Part shown: positions 17,415 through 26,048 of the stretch, in pieces
Numbering within the stretch: position 1 is the stretch's first letter
Layout of the letters: every line of letters begins with the position of its first letter
Assembly (NCBI GenBank): GCA_022791875.1
Contig: JAAVZX010000088.1
Location: forward strand, 1 to 45,695
Origin: Oscillibacter sp.
Lineage (GTDB): Bacteria > Bacillota > Clostridia > Oscillospirales > Oscillospiraceae
Direction: 5' to 3'
Length of the DNA stretch: 45,695 nucleotides
The notes under the pieces: model-generated
Databases searched by the model: none
What the model was told of the DNA's origin: nothing
What the model saw: only the letters and a program-made list of their open reading frames with translations
Made by a program: the position numbers and the translations under genes

Positions 17415-18275
17415 TCAATTCTCCTTTTTCAGCATGGTGCCGATGCCCTTGTCCGACAGCAGCTCGATCAAAATAGAATGGGGAATCCGCCCGTCCAGGA
17501 TGTGGACCCGCTCCACGCCTCCAGTGATGGCGTCCACACAGCACTCCATTTTCGGGATCATGCCCCCGGACACCACGCCCTGGGCGATGAGCTCCGGGAC
17601 CTCGCTGGTGCGGACCACGTGGATGAGGGTTTCCTCGTCCTTGGGGTCCCGCAGGAGGCCCCGCACGTCCGTGAGAAGGATCAGCTTTTCCGCCCCCAGG
17701 GCCTCCGCCAGCTTGGCGGCGGCAGTGTCGGCGTTGATGTTGTAGGCCGTATCCGCGTCCACACCCTGGGCCACGGTGGACACGATGGGGATGTACCCGC
17801 TCAGCAGGGCGTTTTCCACGGGCTTGGGGTTCACTCCGGTGATCCGGCCCACCAGGCCGTATTTCTCGTCCAGGCATTCCGCCTGGAACAGGTTCCCGTC
17901 CATGCCGCACAGACCCACCGCCTGGCCCCCCAGCCGGTTCAGCTGGCCCACCAGGTCCTTGTTCACCTTCCCGCACAGCACGGCCTGCACGATGTCCATG
18001 GTGGTGGTGTCGGTGTACCGCAGGCCGTCCACGAAGCGGGACTCGTAGCCGATCATTTTCAGCATGGCGGAGATTTCCGGCCCGCCCCCGTGGACCACCA
18101 CCACCCGGATGCCCACCAGGTTCAGCAGAATGATGTCGCTCATCACCGCCCGCCGCAGGGTGTCGGAGATCATGGCGTTGCCGCCGTACTTCACTACCAC
18201 GGTTTTCCCGGTGAATTTCTGGATATAGGGCAGGGCCTCGATCAGCGTCCGGGCCTGCTGCTCATGAGAAGACAT
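17415..18275 (-). CDS. argB: Acetylglutamate kinase
   Basis: 286 aa. It phosphorylates N-acetylglutamate, usually the feedback-controlled step of the pathway. Seen: VVVKYGGNAM, the glycine-rich VVVHGGGPEISAMLK, INADTAAAKLAEALGA and GGMIPKMECCVDAI. The N-terminal extension (ARTLIEALPYIQKFTGKT) is the helix typical of arginine-sensitive kinases, so allosteric inhibition by arginine is likely. It fits the cyclic pathway implied by argJ. The start lies 6 nt after the small membrane-protein gene and its ribosome site is weak, suggesting coupling. Confidence 0.95.
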   Translation of the reverse strand: MSSHEQQARTLIEALPYIQKFTGKTVVVKYGGNAMISDTLRRAVMSDIILLNLVGIRVVVVHGGGPEISAMLKMIGYESRFVDGLRYTDTTTMDIVQAVLCGKVNKDLVGQLNRLGGQAVGLCGMDGNLFQAECLDEKYGLVGRITGVNPKPVENALLSGYIPIVSTVAQGVDADTAYNINADTAAAKLAEALGAEKLILLTDVRGLLRDPKDEETLIHVVRTSEVPELIAQGVVSGGMIPKMECCVDAITGGVERVHILDGRIPHSILIELLSDKGIGTMLKKEN

Positions 18276-18281
18276 AATTGA

Positions 18282-18620
18282 TCACATCTTTTCTTCAATT
18301 TGGGAACTTCCGCTCTTTTTCCGCTTGCCCAGCAGGGCGGCGGAAATGCCCGCGAAGGGTGCGCCGCACAGCACCAGGAACCGGACTCCGTCGTCCCGCC
18401 AGGAGGCGTCAAAGAAGTCCGCGGACCAGGTGTGGTCGCTTGGAAAAACAACGATTCCGGTCCAGCGCAGGAGGCCGTAAGCCGTTCCGATGCCCAGAGC
18501 CGCCAGCGCCAGGTATATCAAAATATGCAGCCGTCTTTTCAGCAGCCTTTCAGACGCCGCGTGGAAGACAGCGGCCAGGCTCCCGGCGGCAATGATCAGA
18601 AAAAACAGAAACAGAATCAT
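18282..18620 (-). CDS. Small membrane protein of unknown function in the arg operon
   Basis: 112 aa that I do not recognise. Three hydrophobic helices are visible, at about 1-20 (MILFLFFLIIAAGSLAAVFH), 31-53 and 80-98. A soluble loop with SDHTWSADFFDASWRDDG joins the second and third, and the tail is basic then acidic (KRKKSGSSQIEEKM). ATG 18620 follows GAGAGG by 6 nt and starts 10 nt after argJ; argB starts 6 nt after its stop. Tight spacing on both sides argues it is a real, co-translated gene. A role in amino acid transport or sensing is possible, but nothing in the sequence shows it. Confidence 0.72.
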   Translation of the reverse strand: MILFLFFLIIAAGSLAAVFHAASERLLKRRLHILIYLALAALGIGTAYGLLRWTGIVVFPSDHTWSADFFDASWRDDGVRFLVLCGAPFAGISAALLGKRKKSGSSQIEEKM

Positions 18621-18630
18621 ACGCGGCCTC

Positions 18631-19857
18631 TCAGGTTCTGTAGTCGCCGTTGATTTTCACGTAATCGTAGGTGATATCACAGCCCCAGCAGGTGCAGGCT
18701 CCGCCGCCCTCGCCCATGCGGATATTGATGTCGATTTCGTCCTCGGTGAGGATTTTCTTCGCCAAATCCTCGTCGAAGCTCAGGCCCCGGCCGTCTTTGC
18801 ACACCAGGATTTCCCCGGCGGCGGAGGCGAACTCCACGTCCACCTTGTCCGGGTCAAAGGTCTCCCCGGAGTAGCCCATGGCGCAGAGCACGCGGCCCCA
18901 GTTGGCGTCACAGCCGAAGATCGCGGCCTTGGTCAGGGTGGAGGAAATGACGGACTTGCCCACGGTTTCCGCCTGGGCCTCGTCCCGGGCCCCCTGGACG
19001 TTACAGGTAATCAGGTGCTTCGCGCCCTCGCCGTCCTTGGCCATGGCCCGGGCCAGCCGCCTGCAAATCTCCGTCAGCAGTTCCGCGAACGCGTCCAGGT
19101 CCGCGCCCTCGCCGGTGATTTTCCCGTTGCCCGCCAGACCGTTGGCCAGGACACAGCAGGTATCGTTGGTGGACGTGTCGCCGTCCACGCTGATGCGGTT
19201 GAAGGTCTTCTGCGCCGTGGACAGGAGCAGCTTTTGCAGTACCGCCGCGTCAATGGCGCAGTCAGTGGTGAGGAAGCACAGCATGGTCCCCATGTTGGGG
19301 TGGATCATGCCGCTGCCCTTGGCGATGCCGCCGATCCGCACGGTCTTTCCGCCTACGGTGCCCTCCAGGGCGATCTCCTTCTTGAGGGTGTCGGTGGTCA
19401 TGATGGCGTGGGCCGCGGCGTCGCTGGCCTCCGCGGAGCGCTCCAGAGCGGCGTACAGCTCCGGCACTCCGTCTTCGATGACTTTCACGTTCAGCGTCTG
19501 GCCGATTACGCCGGTAGAAGCTACGATCATTTCCTCCGGCGCACAGCCAATCGCCGCCGCCGCGGCCTGGCACATCCGCACGGCGTTTTCCTCGCCCTGG
19601 GGGGCGCAGGCGTTGGCGTTGCCGCTGTTGGCGATCACGCCGCGGGCTTTCCCCAGCTTTACATGCTTTTTCGTAATCTGAACAGGCGCGGCTTTCACGA
19701 CGTTTTTCGTGAACACGCCTGCAACGTCGCAGACGGTATCGGAAACGATCATTGCAACATCCTTTTTCCAGGCGGCGTGGGTCTTGACACCCACGTGGAT
19801 GCCTGCGGCCCGAAAGCCCTGGGCGGCGCAGATCCCGCCCTCAATCGTTTTGACCAT
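18631..19857 (-). CDS. argJ: Bifunctional ornithine acetyltransferase / N-acetylglutamate synthase
   Basis: 408 aa. ArgJ recycles the acetyl group from N-acetylornithine to glutamate and, in bifunctional forms, also uses acetyl-CoA. It is made as a precursor that cleaves itself before a threonine: the GTML motif with Thr191 is present in HPNMGTMLCFLTTD. Also seen are IANSGNANACAPQG and SVDGDTSTNDTCCVLANG. With argB, argC and argD next to it and no argA or argE in view, this indicates the cyclic acetyl pathway. A 174-nt gap with an H2 repeat separates it from argC upstream. Confidence 0.95.
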   Translation of the reverse strand: MVKTIEGGICAAQGFRAAGIHVGVKTHAAWKKDVAMIVSDTVCDVAGVFTKNVVKAAPVQITKKHVKLGKARGVIANSGNANACAPQGEENAVRMCQAAAAAIGCAPEEMIVASTGVIGQTLNVKVIEDGVPELYAALERSAEASDAAAHAIMTTDTLKKEIALEGTVGGKTVRIGGIAKGSGMIHPNMGTMLCFLTTDCAIDAAVLQKLLLSTAQKTFNRISVDGDTSTNDTCCVLANGLAGNGKITGEGADLDAFAELLTEICRRLARAMAKDGEGAKHLITCNVQGARDEAQAETVGKSVISSTLTKAAIFGCDANWGRVLCAMGYSGETFDPDKVDVEFASAAGEILVCKDGRGLSFDEDLAKKILTEDEIDINIRMGEGGGACTCWGCDITYDYVKINGDYRT

Positions 19858-19924
19858 AAATTTTCACCTCATCATCATAAAAGTATCCTCTGGGGCAAAT
19901 CGGCACGGTTTGCCCCAGATAAAG

Positions 19925-20028
19925 TTTAGGGTCCAGCCCTTTTCAAAGGGCTGGTGGGGTCCAGGGGCAAAGCCCCTGGCCGCCGGAGGCGGGAAGCCCC
20001 GCTGGCAGCGCCCCCGTATCACCAGGCT
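19925..20028. repeat. H2-family hairpin repeat between argC and argJ
   Basis: Hairpins CCAGCCCTTTTCAAAGGGCTGG and CCAGGGGC-AAA-GCCCCTGG, then CCGCCGGAGGCGGGAAGCCCCGC and CCCCCGTATCACC. The last segment matches the end motif of the H1 family, and the same segment occurs near 29.05 and 37.8 kb. Confidence 0.7.
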
Positions 20029-20031
20029 ATA

Positions 20032-21015
20032 TTAAAGATTCAGCCCCGTATCTTCCTCAAATCCCAGCATTAAGTTCATGTTTTGAACCGCCGCACCAGA
20101 CGCGCCTTTGCCCAGGTTGTCAAACAGGGCTGTGATTGTGAACTGTTCGTCGTTTCCTGTGACGATGATGGAAAGGGTGTCTTTGCCGCGCATGTGGTTT
20201 GCGTAAATCTTGAAGCCGGAGTCGATTCCTGCTTCCGGGTCTGTGGGGTCCATCTCTACGCGGACGGCGCTTTTGCCGCCCGTCTCGGCCTCGTAGCTGC
20301 TGTAGTGGTCCGACAGGACCTTCCATACGTCGTGCAGTCCGTTCACCTTTTTGAGCTGGCTTCGGTGGAGCATCACTGTTGTCGCCATGCCCTTGAAATA
20401 GTCGTCCACTACGGGCACGAATACCGGCGTTGTGGTCAGGCCCGTGTGGAAGCGCATTTCCGGGAGGTGCTTGTGGTTCTGGAGCAGGCCGTACAGCGCG
20501 GGACTGCTGTACGCGGGTGGGCGGTTCTCCCGCTCGTACTGCGCAATCATCTTCTTGCCGCCGCCGGAGTAGCCCGTCAGGGAGAAGCAGGTCAGCGGCG
20601 TGTCCTTGGGCAGGACGCCGTTACATGTCAGCGGATACACAATAGACACAAAGCCTGTGGCGTGGCAGCCCGGGTTCGCTACCCGCCCGGAGAGATGGAT
20701 CGCCTCCCGGTGGGCCGGCGACAGCTCCGGGAAGCCGTAGTCCCACTCCGGATTCGTCCGGTGGGCGGTGGAGGCGTCGATGATCCCCGTGTGGGGATTC
20801 TCCACCAGTCTGACCGCCTCCACCGCCGCCGCGTCCGGCAGGCAGAGGAACACGATGTCCGACGCGTTCATCAGCTTCCGGCGTTCCTCTGTGTCCTTCC
20901 GCTTTGACTCGTCGATCAGAAGCAGTTCGATGTCGTCCCGCGCCGCTAAGCGCTCGTAAATTTGGAGGCCGGTGGTGCCCTCCTTGCCGTCGATATAGAC
21001 AACTGGCTTTCCCAT
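20032..21015 (-). CDS. argC: N-acetyl-gamma-glutamyl-phosphate reductase (short, type 2-like)
   Basis: 327 aa. It reduces N-acetylglutamyl phosphate to the semialdehyde with NADPH. The nucleotide-binding start is KEGTTGLQIYERL rather than the classical GASGYTG, and the catalytic cysteine is Cys117 in RVANPGCHATGF. LTGYSGGGKKMI follows. The length and N-terminus resemble the shorter second ArgC type found in many Clostridia. It starts 4 nt after the lipoprotein gene, whose end contains its GAGGGAG ribosome site. Confidence 0.93.
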   Translation of the reverse strand: MGKPVVYIDGKEGTTGLQIYERLAARDDIELLLIDESKRKDTEERRKLMNASDIVFLCLPDAAAVEAVRLVENPHTGIIDASTAHRTNPEWDYGFPELSPAHREAIHLSGRVANPGCHATGFVSIVYPLTCNGVLPKDTPLTCFSLTGYSGGGKKMIAQYERENRPPAYSSPALYGLLQNHKHLPEMRFHTGLTTTPVFVPVVDDYFKGMATTVMLHRSQLKKVNGLHDVWKVLSDHYSSYEAETGGKSAVRVEMDPTDPEAGIDSGFKIYANHMRGKDTLSIIVTGNDEQFTITALFDNLGKGASGAAVQNMNLMLGFEEDTGLNL

Positions 21016-21019
21016 ATTT

Positions 21020-21709
21020 TCACTCCCTCGTCAAAGGATACTCCGCAAAGCCGCATTCCTCCGTCACGTTGTATATGATCCAATAGCCCAGGGTCCCTTC
21101 CTCGGTTTCCTCCCAATTGTAGGGGCCCCGCACCACCCAGAGCACGTCCTCGGACAGGCCCTCCACGGGCGTCTCGGGGAGGTAGATCCGAAGCTCTTCC
21201 GCGTTTTCCAGACCGTAGGGGCCGGAGTTGATGAAGCGGGTTCCGTCCACGATTTCCTCTGCGCCGTCGTCGGGGCGTTCCGTCTCCAGGGACTCCAGGC
21301 GCATGGCGTAGGTTGTCGCGTCCAGGCGTTCCGGCTGGGCGAACTTTCCGCTGAAATTGCAGAGGTAGACCGTCCCGTTCGGGAAGTGCCCGCTCCCGTC
21401 GCCCATGTCGGAATCGTGGAATTCGCCTGTGAAGCTCCCGTCAGGTTCCAGGTACAGATCCGTGCTCCAGCCGCCCGCGCCGCTGCAAAACATATAGGTG
21501 TCGGGCATGATTGCAAAAAGATTCTCCGGCCCGGCGGGTTCCGGGACGGCTGGCTCTTCCTCCGGCGCGTCAGCCGTATCCTCTACAGGCGGCTTTTCTG
21601 CGTCCCCGCCGCCGGTGGTAATCACCGCTGTGCTGAACTGCGTCCCTTGGTTCCCGCAGCCCGCCAGCAGGAGCAGACACAGCGCCAGCGCCGTGATTCT
21701 CAGTCTCAT
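21020..21709 (-). CDS. Lipoprotein of unknown function embedded in the arg operon
   Basis: 229 aa. A signal peptide with lipobox (LALCLLLLAGC) predicts diacylglyceryl-Cys near residue 18 and anchoring outside the membrane. A low-complexity Glu/Pro/Ala linker to about residue 65 precedes a globular domain with many Trp, Tyr and Gly residues (MFCSGAGGWSTDLYLEPDGS), which I do not recognise. Its start overlaps the argH stop by 4 nt (ATGA) and argC starts 4 nt after it, so it is translationally locked into the operon. A binding or sensing lipoprotein is conceivable; the sequence gives no direct clue. Confidence 0.75.
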   Translation of the reverse strand: MRLRITALALCLLLLAGCGNQGTQFSTAVITTGGGDAEKPPVEDTADAPEEEPAVPEPAGPENLFAIMPDTYMFCSGAGGWSTDLYLEPDGSFTGEFHDSDMGDGSGHFPNGTVYLCNFSGKFAQPERLDATTYAMRLESLETERPDDGAEEIVDGTRFINSGPYGLENAEELRIYLPETPVEGLSEDVLWVVRGPYNWEETEEGTLGYWIIYNVTEECGFAEYPLTRE

Positions 21710-23124
21710 TCGTCCTCCTGCTCCGCGGCTTTGTCGCCGCGCTCCTTGTGCTTCATGTTTACGAAGTCCTCAATCTCCTGGATCTGGCGGGAAGTCTCGC
21801 TGACGGCGGGCCCGCCGTAGCTGCTCCGGAGGGCCATGCAGTTCTCCAGATTCAAAGCCTCGTACACGTCCGCCTCAAACAGCGGGGACACCGCTTTCAG
21901 CTCTTCCAGAGACAGCTCCTCCAGCGTCTTCCCCGCCGCGCCGCAGGAGGCAACCAGCTTCCCTACGGCGGTGTAGGCATCCCGGAAGGGCATCCCCTTT
22001 TTGGTCAGGTAGTCGGCGCAGTCGGTGGCGTTGATGAAGCCGCGGCCCGCCGCCCGGCGCATGTTCTCCGGCAGGACGGTCATGGTGTCCAGCATCGCCG
22101 CGAATACGGGGAGGCACAGGGTCACGGTGTCCACCGCGTCGAAGACCGGCTCCTTGTCCTCCTGCATGTCCTTGTTGTAGGCCAGGGGCAGGCCTTTCAT
22201 CACCGTCAGCAGGCTCATCAGGTCCCCATAGACCCGCCCCGTTTTTCCGCGGACCAGCTCCGCCACGTCGGGGTTCTTCTTCTGGGGCATGATGCTGGAC
22301 CCGGTGGCGTAGGCGTCGTCCAGATCGATGAATTTGAACTCCCAGCTGCACCAGAGAATCACTTCCTCCGCGAAGCGGCTCAGGTGCATCATTAAAATGG
22401 ACAGGCCGCTGAGGAATTCCAGGGCGTAGTCCCGGTCGCTGACGCCGTCCAGGGAGTTGCTCATGGGCACTTCGAAGCCTAACGCCTTCGCCGTCTGCCA
22501 GCGGTCAATGGGGTACGTGGTCCCCGCCAGGGCCCCGGACCCAAGGGGGCACTCGTTCAGCCGCTTCCCGCAGTCCTCCAGACGCGTCACGTCCCGGGAG
22601 AACATCTGGGCGTAAGCCATCAGATGCTGCGCAAAAGAGATGGGCTGTGCCCTCTGCAAGTGGGTGTATCCCGGCATCACGGCGTTCTGGTACTTCCGCG
22701 CCTGACGGCAGAGCACCGACTCCATTTCCAACAGATGCCCGCAGATCACGGAGATCTCCTTCCGCACGTACATGCGGAAATCCAGGGCCACTTGGTCATT
22801 CCGGCTCCGGGCGGTGTGAAGACGCTTCCCCGCGTCCCCGGTCCGCGCCGTCAGAAGGGCCTCCACATTCATGTGGATATCCTCGTTTTCAGCGGTGAAC
22901 TCGACTTCCCCGTCCTCTACCGCCTCTAAAATTTCATGCAGGCCCTTCGCAATCGCCGCCGCGTCCTTCTTCGGGATAATCCCGCACTCCGCCAGCATCG
23001 CCGCGTGGGCCAGGCTCCCCTGAATATCCTCCTGGTAAAGCCTCTGATCAAACGAAATCGACTGGTTCAGCTCGTTCACAAGCTCGTCCGTCTCCTTGCC
23101 GAACCGTCCGCCCCAAAGTTTCAA
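21706..23124 (-). CDS. argH: Argininosuccinate lyase
   Basis: 472 aa if translation starts at TTG 23124, giving MKLWGGRFGKETDELV, the standard ArgH N-terminus. The frame is open to an ATG at 23217, but those 31 extra residues lie over an inverted repeat and match nothing expected. The enzyme splits argininosuccinate into arginine and fumarate. Seen: HTARSRNDQVALDFRMYV, TYPIDRW, and the fumarase-superfamily signature SSIMPQKKNPDVAELVRGK. It follows argG by about 200 nt and overlaps the lipoprotein gene at its end. Confidence 0.94.
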   Translation of the reverse strand: MKLWGGRFGKETDELVNELNQSISFDQRLYQEDIQGSLAHAAMLAECGIIPKKDAAAIAKGLHEILEAVEDGEVEFTAENEDIHMNVEALLTARTGDAGKRLHTARSRNDQVALDFRMYVRKEISVICGHLLEMESVLCRQARKYQNAVMPGYTHLQRAQPISFAQHLMAYAQMFSRDVTRLEDCGKRLNECPLGSGALAGTTYPIDRWQTAKALGFEVPMSNSLDGVSDRDYALEFLSGLSILMMHLSRFAEEVILWCSWEFKFIDLDDAYATGSSIMPQKKNPDVAELVRGKTGRVYGDLMSLLTVMKGLPLAYNKDMQEDKEPVFDAVDTVTLCLPVFAAMLDTMTVLPENMRRAAGRGFINATDCADYLTKKGMPFRDAYTAVGKLVASCGAAGKTLEELSLEELKAVSPLFEADVYEALNLENCMALRSSYGGPAVSETSRQIQEIEDFVNMKHKERGDKAAEQEDE

Positions 23125-23179
23125 GCTATTCGCACACCTTTCCAGTTCTGTCTTTTTTCGCAAATGCCAAATATGCCAA

Positions 23180-23230
23180 ATAGGAGTTAGAAACCTGATG
23201 GCTCGTGAAACCCGCATTCCTAACTCCTAT
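23180..23230. repeat. Inverted repeat upstream of argH
   Basis: ATAGGAGTTAG (23180-23190) and CTAACTCCTAT (23220-23230) are exact 11-bp complements 29 nt apart. The structure lies in the argG-argH gap just upstream of the chosen argH start and could influence its translation. Confidence 0.5.
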
Positions 23231-23266
23231 GGCTTTCATTCAGTTGATTCCGCCGTGTTTACCGGC

Positions 23267-23312
23267 AATTATCCATTATCAATTATCCATTATCAATTAT
23301 CCATTGTCAATT
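23267..23312. repeat. AT-rich 14-bp tandem repeat
   Basis: Three copies of AATTATCCATTATC (the last with one change) followed by AATTG, between argH and argG. A related tract lies at 36161-36193. Confidence 0.75.
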
Positions 23313-23322
23313 GAAAATTTAT

Positions 23323-24546
<1,224 letters not shown>

Positions 24547-24582
24547 ATAAAGAGCCTCCTATGTCTGATTGATGATGGCTGA

Positions 24583-24612
24583 ATTATACATCCAACTTGA
24601 ATATTTATACAA
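24583..24612 (-). promoter_or_regulatory. Promoter of the arg operon
   Basis: On the minus strand, -10 TATAAT (24583-24588) and -35 TTGTAT (24607-24612), 18 bp apart. The arg box covers the -35 and half the spacer. Confidence 0.6.
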
Positions 24613-24613
24613 G
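24596..24613. promoter_or_regulatory. ARG box (ArgR/AhrC operator)
   Basis: CTTGAATATTTATACAAG is an 18-bp imperfect palindrome matching the arginine-repressor consensus (TGAAT, AT-rich centre, ATNCA). A second weaker half site, TGAATTATACA, lies 16 bp away at 24580-24590, as arg operators often come in pairs. Confidence 0.65.
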
Positions 24614-24712
24614 TGTCAGATTGTACAACAATTTAACATTCCCGTCACATTTTTTGCATATTCTCACCAGCCCGCCAATGTAACCAAAAGAAGCAGGCAG
24701 TCAAGCCAGGAC

Positions 24713-24777
24713 TGATCTGCCAGGGTCCAGGGGCAAAGCCCCTGGCCGCCGGAGGCCCCCCGTCCCCCCGCGGGGGG
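24713..24777. repeat. H2-family hairpin repeat
   Basis: GATCTGCCAGGGTCCAGG, the CCAGGGGC-AAA-GCCCCTGG hairpin, CCGCCGGAGGCCCCCCGTCC, between the arg promoter and the end of the membrane-protein gene. Confidence 0.65.
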
Positions 24778-24780
24778 TGC

Positions 24781-25794
24781 TCAGTCCTCCAGGTGCCGCA
24801 GCGTTTCAAGGGCTTTGCTGAAGGTTCGGGAGACGGCGGTGGGGTTGTTGCGGAGGATGTGCAGGGAGCGGTGGTAGTAAGCGGTGGTGCGGGTGCGGAG
24901 TTGGGCTTGGCGGGTGCGGACGCGGGAGAGGGCTTCGTTGAGGTCGGCAAGGAGGGCGTTGTTGGATTTGGGTTCGTCCATGCGGCCGCGGCAGGCTTCC
25001 AGGGCCTCGGCGATGGATTCCAGGGCTTCCAGCTTTGCGTTGGTGCGGCGCTGGAGGGCGGATTCGATGCGCTCCTGGCGGCGGAGTTTTCGGGCCGCTT
25101 TGGCTTCGCGCTGCTCCTCGATGTTTTCGTCAATGCGCTGGCGCAGAAGCAGGGCTTCCACTTCTGTGCGTTCGCGGAAGCGGCGCAGGTCGTCCATGGC
25201 GAAGGCCGCGGCCACTTCTGCGCGCTTTGCAAGGCGGCGGAGCTCCTCGTTTTCCTCTTCCAGCTTGGACAGGACGTCCCGCAGGTCCAGAGCCGCCTGG
25301 GCCGAACGTACCGTGTCCACGGTGAATACCGCCGTCAGAAGGAGTGCCAGGGGTTCCACCAGGAAGCCGGGAACATCGTTCAGCAGCCTGTCAATAGGCG
25401 GGTGGACCACTCGCACCAGCAGGATGGAGAAGAAGCCCCACACGATGGAGCTGGAGAGGCAGATGTAGCCGTTTATCTGGAATTTCTGGTTGGAATAGTC
25501 CCAGTAGCGGACCTTGAAAAGCCGCTCCATAGCGGCCCCGGTCACATACTCCAGCAGCGTAGCCGCCGCCGTACCGCATATGTAAATGAGCCACATACTC
25601 TCCGCCACCGGAATCGTAGCCAGCAAAATCATAATCGCCCCAAAGCCATAAATCGGCAGCACCGGCCCTTCCAAAAAGCCCCGGTTCACCCACCGTCTCT
25701 GGGTCGCCGACACGTAGCAGCACTCCCAGATCCACCCGCAAAAGCTGTAGAAAAAGAACAGAAGCACCCATTGGCTCGTCGTATAAACATGCAC
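24781..25794 (-). CDS. CmpB-family putative ABC-transporter type membrane protein
   Basis: 337 aa. The first ~135 residues hold at least four membrane helices with the signature FFFYSFCGWIWECCYVS, RGFLEGPVLPIYGFGA and EYVTGAAMERLFKVRYWDYS, matching the CmpB/type-IV ABC permease-like family (PF06541). The remainder is a long, charged, probably coiled-coil cytoplasmic region rich in Arg, Glu and Ala (EVEALLLRQRIDENIEEQRE). Such proteins are annotated as putative ABC permeases but no ATPase gene is adjacent, so the activity is unproven. ATG 25794 follows AGGAGG. Confidence 0.82.
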   Translation of the reverse strand: MHVYTTSQWVLLFFFYSFCGWIWECCYVSATQRRWVNRGFLEGPVLPIYGFGAIMILLATIPVAESMWLIYICGTAAATLLEYVTGAAMERLFKVRYWDYSNQKFQINGYICLSSSIVWGFFSILLVRVVHPPIDRLLNDVPGFLVEPLALLLTAVFTVDTVRSAQAALDLRDVLSKLEEENEELRRLAKRAEVAAAFAMDDLRRFRERTEVEALLLRQRIDENIEEQREAKAARKLRRQERIESALQRRTNAKLEALESIAEALEACRGRMDEPKSNNALLADLNEALSRVRTRQAQLRTRTTAYYHRSLHILRNNPTAVSRTFSKALETLRHLED

Positions 25795-25842
25795 TGAATA
25801 TTCCTCCTATATACATTCCGCGTTTTGTTGTGGGTGCCTGCG

Positions 25843-25930
25843 CTGGGGCTCTGCCCCAGACCCCGCCAGAGGGCTTTGCCCTCTGGACTCCCACCAGGGA
25901 GGCGCGCGCCTCCCTGGACCCTGGCAGATC
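25843..25930. repeat. H2-family hairpin repeat
   Basis: Three hairpins in series (GGGGCT-CTG-CCCC; AGAGGGC-TTT-GCCCTCT; CCAGGGAGGCGCGCGCCTCCCTGG) ending in CCCTGGCAGATC, between divergent genes. Confidence 0.65.
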
Positions 25931-25963
25931 ACCCATTTATTGACCCTCTGCTCCTTCTGAGAA

Positions 25964-26020
25964 TCGTAAGAAATTTGTAAGGATTTCGTCGGGGTGTTCG
26001 TAAGATTTTGCTGGTAGCAT
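25964..26020 (+). promoter_or_regulatory. Phased direct repeats upstream of the S8-protease gene
   Basis: Boxes TCGTAAG (25964), TTGTAAG (25975), TCGTCGG (25986) and TCGTAAG (25998) are spaced 11, 11 and 12 bp, one helical turn each. This is the layout used by OmpR/PhoB-type response regulators. A possible -10 TAGCAT lies at 26015-26020, and no good -35 is present, as in activator-dependent promoters. Confidence 0.5.
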
Positions 26021-26048
26021 GGGGCTATCTTTGATGGGAGATGATTTT

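Noticed and set aside
23125-23217. N-terminal extension of ArgH to ATG 23217
   Set aside because: It would translate through an inverted repeat into residues unlike any ArgH start, whereas TTG 23124 gives the standard N-terminus.
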